Origin: Balaenoptera acutorostrata
Lineage: Eukaryota; Chordata; Mammalia; Artiodactyla; Balaenopteridae
Length of the DNA: 64,000 bases
Assembly (NCBI RefSeq): GCF_949987535.1
Contig: NC_080073.1
Location: 91,551,344-91,615,343 of the forward strand
Direction of reading: 5' to 3'
Under the pieces are notes generated by a model. The model saw only the letters and a program-made list of their open reading frames with translations, had not been told where the DNA came from and did no database searches. This document shows, in pieces, positions 15,812 to 26,775 of this stretch. The translations under genes and the position numbers were made by a program. Within the stretch, counting starts at the first letter, position 1. Each line of letters begins with the position of its first letter.

Positions 15812-16904
15812 TACATAATGATAAAAGGATCAATACAAGGATTTTACTCTCATATATATACAACATATATACACCTAATTTAGAAGCACCCAAATATATA
15901 AAACAAATACTAACAGACATAAAGGGAGAAATTGATAGCAATACCATAATAGTAGGAGACTTTAGCACCCCACTCACATCAATGGACAGATCTTCTAGAC
16001 AGAAATTCAATAAAGCAACAGAGATGCTAAATGATACAATAGAACAGTTAGACTTGATATTTTCAGGACACTACATCCAAAAAAAACCCAAAAAACCCCA
16101 AACCAGAATACACATTCTTTTCAAATGCACATGGAACATTCTCTAGGATTGAGCACATACTAGGGCACAAAACAAGCCTCAACAAATTTAAGAGTACAGA
16201 AATTATCTCAAGCATCTTTTCAGACCACAACGGCATGAAACTAGAAATCAACCACAGAAAATGAAATGAGAAAAAAGCGATTACATGGAGACTAAACAAC
16301 ATGCTACTAAAAACCAATGGTCAACAATGAAATCAAAGAGGAAATTAAAAAATACCTTGAGACAAATGACAATGAAAACACAACCATACAAAATCTATGG
16401 GATGCAGCAAAAGCAGTTCTTAGAGGGAAGTTCATAGCAATAGAGGCCTTCCTCAAAAAACAAAAATCTCAAATAAACAACCTAACTTACCACCTAAGAG
16501 GATTAGAAAAAGAAGAACAAACAAAACCTAAAGTCAGCAGAAGGAAGGAAATAATAAAGATTAGAGAGGAAGTAAATAATAGAGATTGAAAAAGCAATAG
16601 AGAAAAATCAATAAAACCAAGAGCTGGTTCTTTGAATGGGTAAACAAGATTGACAAACCTCTAGCCAGTCTCACCAAGAAATGGAGAGAACCCAAATAAA
16701 CAAAATAAGAAATGAAAAAGGAGACATAACAACTGATACTGCAGAAATACAAAAAATCATAAGGGAATACTATGAACAATTATATGCCAACATATTCAAC
16801 AACCTAGAAGAAATGGACAAGTTTCTAGAAACATAGAGCCCACCAAAATTGAATCAAGAAGAAATAGGTAATTTGAACAGACCAATCACTAGGAGTGAAA
16901 TAGA

Positions 16905-16956
16905 ATCTAAAATTTAATTTTAAATAAAATAAAATAAATAAAATAAATAGTAATTT
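16905..16956. repeat. AT-rich (AATAAA)n tract inside L1 ORF2
   Basis: TAAATAAAATAAAATAAATA-type sequence is absent at the same place in the other L1 copies here. It looks like a local expansion. Confidence 0.7.
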
Positions 16957-19749
16957 AAAAACTCTCTACAGACCAAAGTCCAGGACCAGATGGCTTCACA
17001 GAAGAATCATACCAAACACACAAAGAAGAACTTATACTGATCCTTCTCAAACTCTTCCAAAAAACTGAAGAGGAGGGAACACTCCCAAAGACATTCTATG
17101 AAACCACCATCAACCTAATACCACAAGCAGACAAAGACACCACCAAAAACGAAAATTACAGGCCAATATCTTTGATGAATATAGATGCAAAAATTCTCAA
17201 TAAAATATTAGCAAACTGAATCCAATAACACATAAAAAAGATCATATGTCACAACCAAGTGGAATTCATCCCATGTTCACAAGGATGGTTCAACATATGC
17301 AAAACAATCAACGTGATACACCACAGACAAAAGAAAAGACAAAAACCACATGATCATCTCAATAGTTGCAGAAAAAGCATTTGACAAAATTCAACATCCA
17401 CTCATGATAGAAACTCTTACCAAACTGGGTATAGAGGGAACATATCTCAACATAACATGAGCTATTTATGACAAACCCACAGCCAATATAATACTCATGG
17501 TGAAAAGCTGAAAGTCTTTCTGCTAAAATCTGGAACAAGACAAAGATGCCCACTCTAACCTCTTCTATTCAACATAGTATTGGAAGTCCTAGCCACAGCA
17601 ATCAGAAAAAGAAAGAAAAGGTATCCAAATTGGAAGGGAAGAGGTAAAATTGTCATTATATGCAGATGACATGATACTATATATAGAAAACCCTAAAGAC
17701 TCCACACAAAAACTACTAGAACTGAAACAAATTCAGCAAGGAAGCAGGATACAAGATTAACATACAGAAATCGGTTGCATTTCTTTACACTAGCAATGAA
17801 ATATCAGAAAGGAAATGTAAAAAAAAACCCAACACCTTTTAAAATCGCACCCCAAAAAATAAAATACTTAGAAATAAACCTGACAAAGGAAGCGAAAGAC
17901 TTATATGCTGAAAACTGTAAAACAATAAAGGAAACTGAAGATGATTCAAAGAAATGGAAAGAAATCCCATGCTCTTGGACTGGAAGAATTAGTATTGTTA
18001 AAATGGCCATACTACCCAAAGCAATCTACAGATTTAATGCAATCCCTATCAAATTACCCATGACATTTTTCACAGAACTAGAACAAATAATCCTAAAATT
18101 TATATGGAACCATAAAAGACACAGAATTACCAAAGCAATCCTGAAGAGAAAGAATAAAGCAGGAGGCATAACCCTCCCAGACTTTAGACAATACTACAAA
18201 GCTACAGTAATCAAAACAGCACAGTATTGGCACAAAAACAGACATATGGATCAATGGAACAGAATAGAGAGCCCGGAAATAAACCCATACCCCTACGGTC
18301 AGTTACTCTTTGACAAATGAGGCAATCCTATACGATGGGAAAGTGTCTCTTCAGCAAGCGGTGTTGGAAAAGTTGGACAGCCACATGTAAATCAGTGAAG
18401 TTAGAACACACGCTTTCACCAGACACAAAAATAAACTCAAAATGGCTTAAAGACTTAAACATAAAACATGATACCATAAAACTCCTAGACGAGATCATAG
18501 GCAAAACATTCTCTGACATAAATCATACCAATGTTTTCTTAGGACAGTCTCCAAAGGCAATAGAAACAAAAATAAACAAATGGGACCTAATCAAGCTTAC
18601 AAGCTTTTGCACAGCAAAGGAAACCATAAACAAAATGAAAAGACAACCTATGGAATAGGAGAAAATATTTGCAGATGATGTAATCAACAAGGGCTTAATT
18701 TCCAAAATACACAAACAGCCCATACAACTCAACAACAACAAAAAAACAAATGATCCAATCAAAAAATGGGCAGAAGACCTAAATAGACATTTCTCCAAAG
18801 AAGAAATACAAATGGCTAATAGGCACCTGAAAAGATGCTCAACATCACTATTAGAGAAATGCAAATCAAAACTACAATGAGGTACCACCTCACACCAGTC
18901 AGAATGGCCATGATTAAGAACTCTACAAATAGCAAATGCTGGAGAGGATGTGGAGAAAAGGGAACTCTCCTACACTGTTGGTGGGAATGTAAGTTAGTAG
19001 AGTCACTATGGAAAACAGTATGGAGGTTCCTCAGAAAACTAAAAATAGAATTACCATATGATCCAGCAATCCTACTTATGGGCATATATCCAGACAAAAC
19101 TCTAATTCAAAAAGATACATGCATCCTATATTCATAGCAGCACTATGCACAATAGCCAAGACATGGAAACAACCTAAATGTCCATTGACAGATGAATGGA
19201 TAAGGAAGATGTGGTACATATATACAATGGAATACTACTCAGCCATAAAAAAGGATGAAATAATGCCATTTGCAGTAACATGGATGCAACTAGAGATTAT
19301 CATACTAAGTGAAGTCAGAAAGAGACAAACACCATATGATATCACTTATATGTGGAATCTAAAATATGACACAAATGAACCTATCTATGAAACAGAAACA
19401 GACTCACAGACATAGAGAACAGACTTGTGGTTGCCAAGGGGAGGGGGTTGGGGGAGGGATGGAGTGGGAGGTTGGGGTGAGCAGATGTAAGCTTTTATAT
19501 ATAGAATGGATAAACAACAAGGTCCTACTGTATGTCACAGAGGACTATATTCAGTATCCCATGATAAACCATAATGGAAAAGAATATTAAAGAATGTATA
19601 TGTGTGTATATACATATATATATATATGAATCACTTTGCTGTACAGCAGAAATGAACACATTATAAATCAAGTATACTTCAATTAAAAAGAGCAAAAAAA
19701 CAGATAAATTTATGTAAGGCTACCTCCCATATGCTGAGAGGAAGAAAAC

Positions 19750-19935
19750 TAGCAGTTACTGGCAATTCCTTTCACATACATTACTTAATACAGTCTGGGA
19801 ACTTGCTATTAATATCCTCTTTCTGCAAATGTGGAAGCCAGGGCTCAGAGACTAAGTAACTTGCCCAAGGTCACCCAGCTTGTTAGAGCTGTGGCTTGGA
19901 TCCTGGTCCAGCTAACTCTGAAGTCCATCTTGCCT
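19750..19935 (-). mobile_element. MIR SINE, reverse orientation
   Basis: The plus strand carries ACTAAGTAACTTGCCCAAGG then TCACCCAGCTTGTTAGAGCT and 'ggatcctggtccagctaac', the reverse of the MIR core and tRNA-like head. Well preserved around 19850-19900. Confidence 0.85.
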
Positions 19936-19999
19936 CTTGGTGCAGAAGCCCTTTAACAAAGCATTTTAAAGCTGAAAGTAACTCTATAAGTCATCTGGT

Positions 20000-20090
20000 C
20001 CAGTGGTTTCCAAATGCAGGTGGGCTGACCCTGTCCCTTGGGGAGCTTGTTAAATAGGCAGGGGGTAGGGGCAGGAGGGATAGATTTGCT
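20000..20090. mobile_element. Possible MER5-like (hAT) DNA transposon fragment
   Basis: CCAGTGGTTTCCAAATGCAG and, 40 bp on, TTGGGGAGCTTGTTAAATAG resemble the start of MER5-type elements. Short and diverged; tentative. Confidence 0.35.
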
Positions 20091-22620
20091 GTGGACAAAA
20101 CGCTGACTGCCATCTAAGGGGAGGAGCAGAAATCCTATCCATGGAAGGTAATGGAAACCTTCCTCTGCTCTTACCTTCTGTGGGTTGGAGGGAAAGAGCA
20201 AACTGGTGGGGTGTAACCACACCAAATCATTCGACTCTGGTCAAGAGAAGGCATGTTGAAGCTTCAGTCAGTGCTTGTGCTGCTACAAGACCTTTTGTTT
20301 AACATGATGCTCAGCCCAATTTGAAATATACACAGGTTGGCCTAGACTTTTGGGACCTGATGTATTTTGTGGGAGCAAACTGCTTTGCTGGAAAAGTGAA
20401 CAGAACTTTGGGGGAATTCACCGTACCTACTTGGGAGAAGAATGAGGCTGCGGAATTTCGGGACCTGAGAAGGGGAACTCCCAGAGGTCAGGGTGACTTT
20501 TAAGAATAGGAAGGGGTAGAATTGCTGGGCTGTTCTGGAAGGCTCCTCTTACTGCCATAGCTAGGGATACCTTCCATCTTAAAGAAGGCGGGGGGGGGGG
20601 GGCGGACCTTGGCTCCAGTTTGGGCTGGCACTGGGGGAAGAGAAGAGGACAGACTAAGAGAGCAAATGCAGTCGCCACTGGAGATTGGAGCGAGATAAGC
20701 CCAGGAGTGATCGAAGCCGCCTATGAGGATCCCCCAAATGACTGACCAAAATATTGGCCATAGGGTGGAGGGTGCTATGCTTCCTCTCATCCCTGTACTT
20801 AGACATTCAAGTGTCTTAGAAAGCGAGAGGCTTGGGGGATATGCAGGGACTAGACAGATACTTGGTTACAGAGTCCAGGGTCCCACTCCCCAGATATTTT
20901 GGTTTAGTTAGCTATGCCCAGGAAGCAGTACTCTTCTCTCACTCCTGGGTTGGGAGCTACTGGCTTAGTATTATGATTATGACCTCTGAGGTAACTCCCA
21001 GGGAGTTTCATGACTTGCCAAGGCACCACATCGCTCTTCTGTAGCAGAGTCGAGGGTAGAAGCTAATTATCTTGTTCCAGCAGAGTCTGTACGTCCCACA
21101 GGTACGTATGCTTCTGGCAGACACCCAGCGGCCTGAACTTCCTGGGACAAATGGGGCTAAGAGGAGCCCTCTAAAGTTTTCTACGAGGATCCTTCGGACG
21201 AGCACGCCCCAGTAAGGCCTGAGGCAGTACAGGTGAGCCCTGGCTGTGCTTCCTCGGACCTGGACATCTGCATGCCCTGGGTACCAGCTGGCCCCCACGT
21301 GTCGTGGCATAATGTCAGCTGCTAGGCCGCCTCATGGTTTTTCCAGAACGGGTGATCCAGCCAGCGGAGGCAGGTGGGGAGCACTTTTCTGGACTGTACA
21401 GCGCCTTTTTCTCTGCCTTTCTGAATCCACATAGCCCTAAGGACCAAATGGCCTCTTTTGTTCTCAAAACAAATTCATCCGGAATAAGCACTTTTGACAT
21501 ACAAATATACACGGTCTAAGCAGTTGCCAGCAACAATCGTCCATTCATTCCGGGCCTTCTTTCTGTCCATTGTCTTGTGTTTCGCAGGCAAAATGATGTT
21601 TCAGCATTTCCAGCTGCAGTCCCGGGGTGCAACTCTCTCTGTGTTCACTGGCGCAGAAAAGCCTCAGAAGCTGGGACAAGTTTCCTGCCTGGTCACCAGC
21701 CCCTTTCTCCCTCCCGTCCTTCTCCAAGCTGCTGCCAGAGAACCTTCCTGGATGGCCCATCAGGCCCGTCCTCTTCATAAAAACTTCTGTCGCCTCCTGC
21801 TGTCAACAGCAGAAAACCCACCCCTTCCCTTCTGACCCGAACCAGCCCGGTTTCTGCCCCGTGAGGCAGCTGCCCCACTTAGAGCCCCGTCCTGACAGCC
21901 TGGGGCATGGGTGACTTTGTGCCTTTGTGCCTTTTACTGTCACTGCCTGAAGACCTGCCTTTTCTGAGCGGGCACTTCCCAAAGCAAGAGAGACACGCCT
22001 TTCTAGCAGAGAAAAGAGCATATAAGATGCTGCTTTCACTTGCCATCTTCCTCCACTGGCCTCCGGATTCTGCTCAGAGATGTGTCACCTTGCGTCCCAA
22101 GTGATGTGATTTCATTTGTCTCTCCCCAACCAGACTGCCAGCTGCCTGACAACTACGAGTTGTGTTTATCTTTATACCTTCATACCTATCAAGGCACTGA
22201 CTCACACGGGGACTGGAGCCAACTGTTAGTTGAACAAACGAGGGAAGGAATAGATTCTGCTCCCTCTGGCAGTACTGTTTCCCTGGGGTGAGGGGGCAGC
22301 TTGGGGAGGCAGGTTGGATTTGCAGCCCTGGCCCCTGTGTTTAGAGACCAGCCCTATAAACGGCCCTAATCACGACCAAAGGCTCCACGGCCCCTTGTCC
22401 TTGCATGTCCAGGCTTCCCCTTGCGTGGGGTGCTGGACCAAGCTCTTCCGGCCACTGGGGTTCAGGTGTGGTAAGACCAGTGTTGCTGGAACCAAGTCCC
22501 TGGGGGGTGTCCACTCACTGGACTCCGTGTTGCTGAGATCTTCATCTTTTACAACTTTGAGTAATTGTAAGGTTCTGTTCTCTGCATAACCAAGGCTTCA
22601 TTTATCCATCCCTTGCTAAT
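20091..22620. other. Apparently unique, moderately GC-rich DNA
   Basis: No gene is recognised. A run of 13 G lies at 20590-20602. A segment near 22125-22215 may be an L2 trace. Several overlapping open frames occur on both strands near 21.3-22.0 kb, but they shadow one another and show no domain. A TTTCGCAG site at about 21580 resembles a splice acceptor but has no supporting exon features. Confidence 0.55.
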
Positions 22621-22624
22621 GGAC

Positions 22625-22995
22625 TTTGTCTTCAGCTGCTTGGGCTGCCATCACAAAGTCCCACAGACTAGGTGGCTTAAACAACAGAAAGTTATTGTCT
22701 CACAGTCTGGAGGCCAGAAGTTCGAGATCAAGGTGTTGGCAGGGTTGGTGTCTTCTGAAGCCTCTCTCCCTCCCCGGCAGATGGCCGTCTTCTCCCTGGA
22801 TCTTCATATGGGCTTCTCTGGTACGTATCTGTGTTCTAATCTCCTCTTACAAGGACAACAATCATATTGGATTAGAGCCTACCCACAATAACTACATTTT
22901 AACTTAATTACCTCTTTCAAGTCCCTATTTCCAAATACAGTCAGTCACATTCTGAGGTACTGGAGTTAGAACTTTATATGAGAATTTAGAGAGGA
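22625..22995 (-). mobile_element. MaLR (MLT1-like) LTR, reverse orientation
   Basis: The plus strand shows GACTAGGTGGCTTAAACAAC, then TCTCACAGTCTGGAGGCCAG, AGATGGCCGTCTTCTCCCTG and CAGTCACATTCTGAGGTACT. The order is that of a reversed MLT1-type LTR. The interior differs from the copy at 4500-4945, suggesting another subfamily. Confidence 0.72.
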
Positions 22996-23014
22996 TACGG
23001 TTCAGCTCATCCAG

Positions 23015-23180
23015 ACCTTCAGGCCATTCTCAGTGTTTCCGTGGTAATAAACCAAGCTGGAGTGAACATCCTTTTGTATTTCTCTGTGCACACATGGCTG
23101 ATAAGGTAGATACAGGGAAATGGAATATACAGGAATCCTAGGAAATGGACTTACAGCCTGTCTATGTGTTATTGTTCTCT
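23015..23180 (-). mobile_element. Old L1M/HAL1-like fragment, reverse orientation
   Basis: TGAACATCCTTTTGTATTTC then CTCTGTGCACACATGGCTG resemble the reverse complement of old L1 ORF2 3' sequence. Strongly diverged. Confidence 0.45.
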
Positions 23181-23389
23181 AACCAGTTATAGGAACTTTC
23201 CCATAGCCCTGCAGGGTATAACAGTTCTTGGTCCACAGTCACATCAGACTTGGTATTACCAGGCCGTCGTATTGTGCCAATCTGATCATTGTGAAAAAAT
23301 ATGCAGAGAAAAATAGTTTTCCTTCCTAGGTCTGTCCTCAGTGCTCCTGTTTCTTCCCTAGAGGCAGCCACTAGTATCTTCTTTGTGTA

Positions 23390-23600
23390 CAGCCTTTCAG
23401 AGACATTCTGTCCCCCAGATCCGGCTTTTCAGAAATATCATGAACATTTCTCCATGTTATTGCAGAAACTTCCTAAAAGTTGTTTTTAATGGCTGCGTAC
23501 TATTCTGTGGATGAATGTGTCATAGTTTTGAAAAACACCCCCCTAATGGTTGGACACTGGTTGTTGCTTTGTTAAAACTATTCCTTCCAGAAAATTTTAA
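23390..23600 (-). mobile_element. Old L1M/HAL1-like fragment, reverse orientation
   Basis: TTTAATGGCTGCGTACTATT and GGTTGGACACTGGTTGTTGC are reversed old L1 ORF2 3' landmarks. It is a separate piece from 23015-23180, because the two are out of consensus order. Confidence 0.5.
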
Positions 23601-23685
23601 AATTCAAGAATAAAGCATCTATAATCCCAGTACCTGTTGACATGTTATTATATTTCTAGTTTTTTTGTAGTTAAAAATGTTTTTC

Positions 23686-23998
23686 GGGCTTCCCTGGTGG
23701 CGCAGTGGTTGAGAATCTGCCTGCCAGTGCAGGGGACACGGGTTCGAGCCCTGGTCTGGGAGGATCCCACATGCCGCGGAGCAACTAGGCCCGTGAGCCA
23801 CAATTACTGAGCCTGTGAGTCTGGAGCCCGTGCTCCGCAACAAGAGAGGCCGCGACAGTGAGAGGCCCGCACACCGTGATGAAGAGTGGCCCCCGCTTGC
23901 CGCAACTAGAGAAAGCCCTCGCACAGAAACGAAGACCCAACATAGCAATCAATCAATCAATCAATCAATCTTTAAAAAAAAAAAAAAAAAAAAAAAGA
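23686..23998 (+). mobile_element. CHR-1 SINE, 5' part of a transducing insertion
   Basis: Full CHR-1 body (GGGCTTCCCTGGTGGCGCAG; B box GGTTCGAGCCC) with an (AATC)n tail at about 23946-23971 and an A-run to 23996. No target duplication follows the A-run directly; it appears 160 bp further on. The TSD AAAAATGTTTTTC is at 23673-23685. Confidence 0.93.
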
Positions 23999-24156
23999 AG
24001 CACCGCTGCAGAGGAAAGGTCATGTTCTCTTCAACAAGCTGGGCGAGGGCTGTATTTGCTGAGCACATCTGAGGTCAGGCATGGCCTGTGTATATGAGAG
24101 AATTCTTCTCTATGGTCAGCCCATTAAAAAAACAAAAAACAAAAAACAAAAAACAA
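23999..24156 (+). other. Sequence carried 3' of the SINE (3' transduction) with a second A-rich tail
   Basis: About 127 bp of non-SINE sequence (from AGCACCGCTGCAG to GGTCAGCCCATT), then an (AAAAAAC)n-type tail at 24126-24156. The perfect 13-bp copy of AAAAATGTTTTTC at 24157-24169 closes the insertion opened at 23673-23685. The block therefore entered together with the SINE, consistent with a readthrough SINE transcript polyadenylated downstream. No gene is recognisable in it. Confidence 0.82.
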
Positions 24157-24378
24157 AAAAATGTTTTTCATATTCTCCTTATAGGCACTTATTTGTACAA
24201 AAGCCTAAGACTTCCTATGACGTTTGGAATTCTATTTTTTATTTAACTTTACAGTGTGAGCACGTCCTTGAGTCATAAAATCCTTCATCCCTTCCTCTTC
24301 TGCTCCAGTGGGCCCATCGAGGAATGAAAACCCAGGGAGGCCATACTGGGGGTGGGCTTGAACATGGGCTCATAACTT

Positions 24379-24685
24379 AATTTTTTTTTTTTAATTTTTA
24401 TTTATTTATTTTTTATCTATTTATGGCTATGCTGGGTCCTCGTTTCTGTGCGAGGGCTTTCTCTAGTTGCGGCAAGCGGGGGCCACTCCTCATCGCGGTG
24501 CGCGGGCCTCTCACTATCCGGCCTCTCTTGTTGCAGAGCACAGGCTCCAGACGCGCAGGCTCAGCAACTGTGGCTCACGGGCCCAGCCGCTCCGCGGCAT
24601 GTGGGATCCTCCCAAACCAGGGCTCGAACCCGTGTCCCCTGCACTGGCAGGCAGACTCCCAACCACTGCGCCACCAGGGAAGCCC
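24379..24685 (-). mobile_element. CHR-1 SINE, reverse orientation
   Basis: On the plus strand it begins with the complement of its tail (poly-T, then TTTATTTATTTATTTTTTA) and ends CACCAGGGAAGCCC at 24685. The reversed B box GGGCTCGAACC lies near 24620. TTAATTTTTT on both sides (24377-24386 and 24689-24698) may be the target duplication, but low complexity makes it uncertain. Confidence 0.92.
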
Positions 24686-24698
24686 AGTTAATTTTTTA

Positions 24699-25770
24699 AA
24701 AGGTAAATTAATTGCTAACTTTAGCTCTTTAAATTATTATTAGTAAGAAATTACTTTGACTTATCCCACAACCCGTGGAGGTTGAAGCCTGAGTCTCCGA
24801 GCCTGTCAACCCACTGCCTGCTAAGTGACTCCACTGAGCCTCTCAGTAAGTAGGATGTGTATGTGAAGGAAATATGAGCCTTTAAGGCAAAGCAGCGCTT
24901 TTGTTTATAACGTGGAATCCTCTTCCGAAAGCTAGCAAGCAGAAAGCGTTCTAACAGAATGAGTTCACTGCCTTCTCAGGGTGGCCAAAAAGAAAAAAAC
25001 AAAGAAGAAGAAGAAGATTAGGAGAAAGAATCTCAGTAGAGAACACTATTAAAGTACATAAACTTCAAAAGTTGCTGGGACCTTTAAAAAAAATCCACAA
25101 GCACGTTTTGCATCAATAGATCTCATATGAATAAAGTATTTAAATTAAACTTCAGGTTTGTCAATGCTCAGTATAGCTGAAGTGGAAATTGTGAGCGTGG
25201 TTCACATAATGGTGGTCTTTTTTAAAAACTTGTAAAAACTTGAAACAACGATTTGCAAACTAGATTCTAATTATCCTTGGGAAAAAACTCCAACGAGCAC
25301 AAGACATCCCGGACCTGAATTATGAGTGTGGTGTGTGCATATGTATTAAACGCATATATGACACACATAAACTCACTACAGTCATTGGAACTTCAGTCCT
25401 GGTAAGGGAAAGTGTGAGTAATATTTCAAGAAGAAAGCACAATGTAAAACCCCAAAGTGCTGTCTTTTGGATGCTGCTGAAGCACTGTTTCCGTGAGTCT
25501 GAAGCACTGAGCGTGGTAGAATTACAAGAAAGTGCCGACAGGAGCTTTGCAACTGAGCAGACGAAGGGCTTCGTGCAAGGTCTCTGGCCCTGGCGCAGCC
25601 TGGGAACCCCTTGTGTGGGTGACTTCTTAGTTACTGTTTCCCAGCATAAGCAGGGTAAGTCTCAGGCCTTAGTTAAAGTCTACATTTTTGCAGTCTCTCT
25701 CGAGGTAGATGTAAGAGAAAGCAAGGAAGCAGTCAAAAGACTTTAGAAAGGACAGAGCTGCTTTCAATTA
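24699..25770. other. Apparently unique DNA; short (AAG)n at 25003-25017
   Basis: A plus-strand open frame of 137 codons (25333-25746) has no recognised domain or start context and is not called. No repeat is recognised apart from the AAG run. Confidence 0.5.
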
Positions 25771-25779
25771 TAAGAGATA

Positions 25780-26053
25780 GGGGGCTTCCCTGGTGGCGCA
25801 GTGGTTGAGAATTTGCCTGCTAATGCAGGGGACACGGGTTCGAGCCCTGGTCTGGGAAGATCCCACATGCCGCGGAGCAACTAGGCCCGTGAGCCACAAC
25901 TACTGAGCCTGCGCGTCTGGAGCCTGTGCTCCGCAACAAGAGAGGCCGAGATAGTGAGAGGCCCCCGCTCGCCGCAACTAGAGAAAGCCCTCGCACAGAA
26001 ACAAAGACCCAACACAGCCAAAAATAAATAAATAAGTAAAAAAAAAAAAAAAA
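25780..26053 (+). mobile_element. CHR-1 SINE
   Basis: Starts at about 25780 (GGGGGCTTCCCTGGTGGCGC), B box GGTTCGAGCCC, tail AAATAAATAAATAAG plus A18. AAGAGATA at 25772-25779 and 26054-26061 is the target duplication. The body lacks a short segment near 25965 relative to other copies (GCGCACCGCGATGAAGAGTG missing). Confidence 0.93.
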
Positions 26054-26061
26054 AAGAGATA

Positions 26062-26460
26062 AATCACCTCTCTCTGTGTCCAAAGATCAAAAACATTCTT
26101 GACTTGAATGTGGATGGCTTTTCTGAAGTGGTGTGAAGTAGTGACATCTTGTGGACATTTATGGTAATTGCCGGCAACTCATATTGCTTTACAAATCCAA
26201 GCGTCCATTCATTTGTTCTTCAGATCTTCCTTCAGTCCTTCATTCATTCACTCACTCTCTGAATATGTAGCAATTGCCACTTTAACCTCTGGTGTTCCTT
26301 TTAAACTGTAAATGACAGTCATTTATGACTTTATGACAGTCATAAAGGTCAGATTTTAATGACTGTTCCGGTAGGGTCAAATACTGCCCTGTCCTCTCCT
26401 TATCTGAAAACAAACAAAAACAGGAGTGTGTGTGGACTCAAAGAAGCACAGATGTTGGAG
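26062..26460. other. Unique DNA with a short perfect palindrome
   Basis: No gene is recognised. 26329-26347 (CTTTATGAC A GTCATAAAG) is a perfect 9-bp inverted repeat with a 1-base centre. Confidence 0.55.
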
Positions 26461-26479
26461 GCAAAATAGCTTTGTTTAA

Positions 26480-26775
26480 AGCCATGTTTCTGCTTCTTAC
26501 TTGCTGTGTGACCATGGAGAGAGTGGGCCAACTCCAAAGTGTGACCATGGAGAGAGTGGGCCAACTCTGAGTATTTTTTCTCTTATGTGGAGTACCAGTC
26601 AGAATTGTGGCGGTTAAATGAGAGTTAAGCCAAAATGTGAATTATTAAGCTGGTAGATTTCCAACTATTAAGCTGGTATAGTAGAAACAATCAAGTCACT
26701 GTGATATGGGGCTATATAAGCTCTTTGGATGTCAACTTCCTCATCTGTAAAAGGTGAGTATCTGTAAAAGGTGAC
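26480..26775 (+). mobile_element. Probable MIR SINE, expanded by small tandem duplications
   Basis: CTTCTTACTTGCTGTGTGAC at about 26492-26511 and CAACTTCCTCATCTGTAAAA near 26733-26752 are the MIR core landmarks in the right order, but too far apart. The extra length is partly explained by three local duplications (units at 26506/26539, 26643/26666 and 26744/26761). Confidence 0.55.

Larger units (their letters stand above)
15036..19360 (+). pseudogene. L1 ORF2 remnant, interrupted and frameshifted
   Basis: Starts MAINTYLSIITLNVNGLN at 15036. A poly-A tract at 15126-15141 appears expanded. The endonuclease region is split by the Tigger-like element and resumes at 15814. Reverse-transcriptase sequence runs through about 17000-17760, with the catalytic LYADDMILY near 17659-17685. 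The thumb/C-terminal part is open at 17775-18320 and the Cys-rich motif [19 protein letters not shown] lies near 18938-18995. The last frame ends around 19360-19415. Multiple stops and shifts: no product expected. Confidence 0.88.
12957..19707 (+). mobile_element. Nearly complete LINE-1 (partial 5' UTR, ORF1, ORF2, 3' UTR) with two later insertions
   Basis: About 5.9 kb of L1 after removing insertions. A GC-rich 5' UTR remnant (12957-13347) precedes ORF1 at 13348, a spacer at 14560-15035, ORF2 at 15036, and a 3' UTR ending CTTCAATTAAAAAGAGCAAA. The flanks ACTTACATAAGGCTAC (12941-12956) and ATTTATGTAAGGCTAC (19708-19723) differ at three positions, all transitions, and are an aged 16-bp target-site duplication. 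Later events inside are an L1 3'-end insertion (13699-14040), a Tigger-like element (15327-15811) and an AT-rich expansion near 16905-16956. Confidence 0.9.

Noticed and set aside
21494..22039. Overlapping open frames on both strands in GC-richer DNA
   Set aside because: At least five mutually overlapping frames on both strands with no motif. GC-rich, stop-poor sequence explains them. Exon status would need cross-species alignment.
25333..25746. 137-codon plus-strand open frame
   Set aside because: No recognised family or motif; insufficient evidence for a gene.
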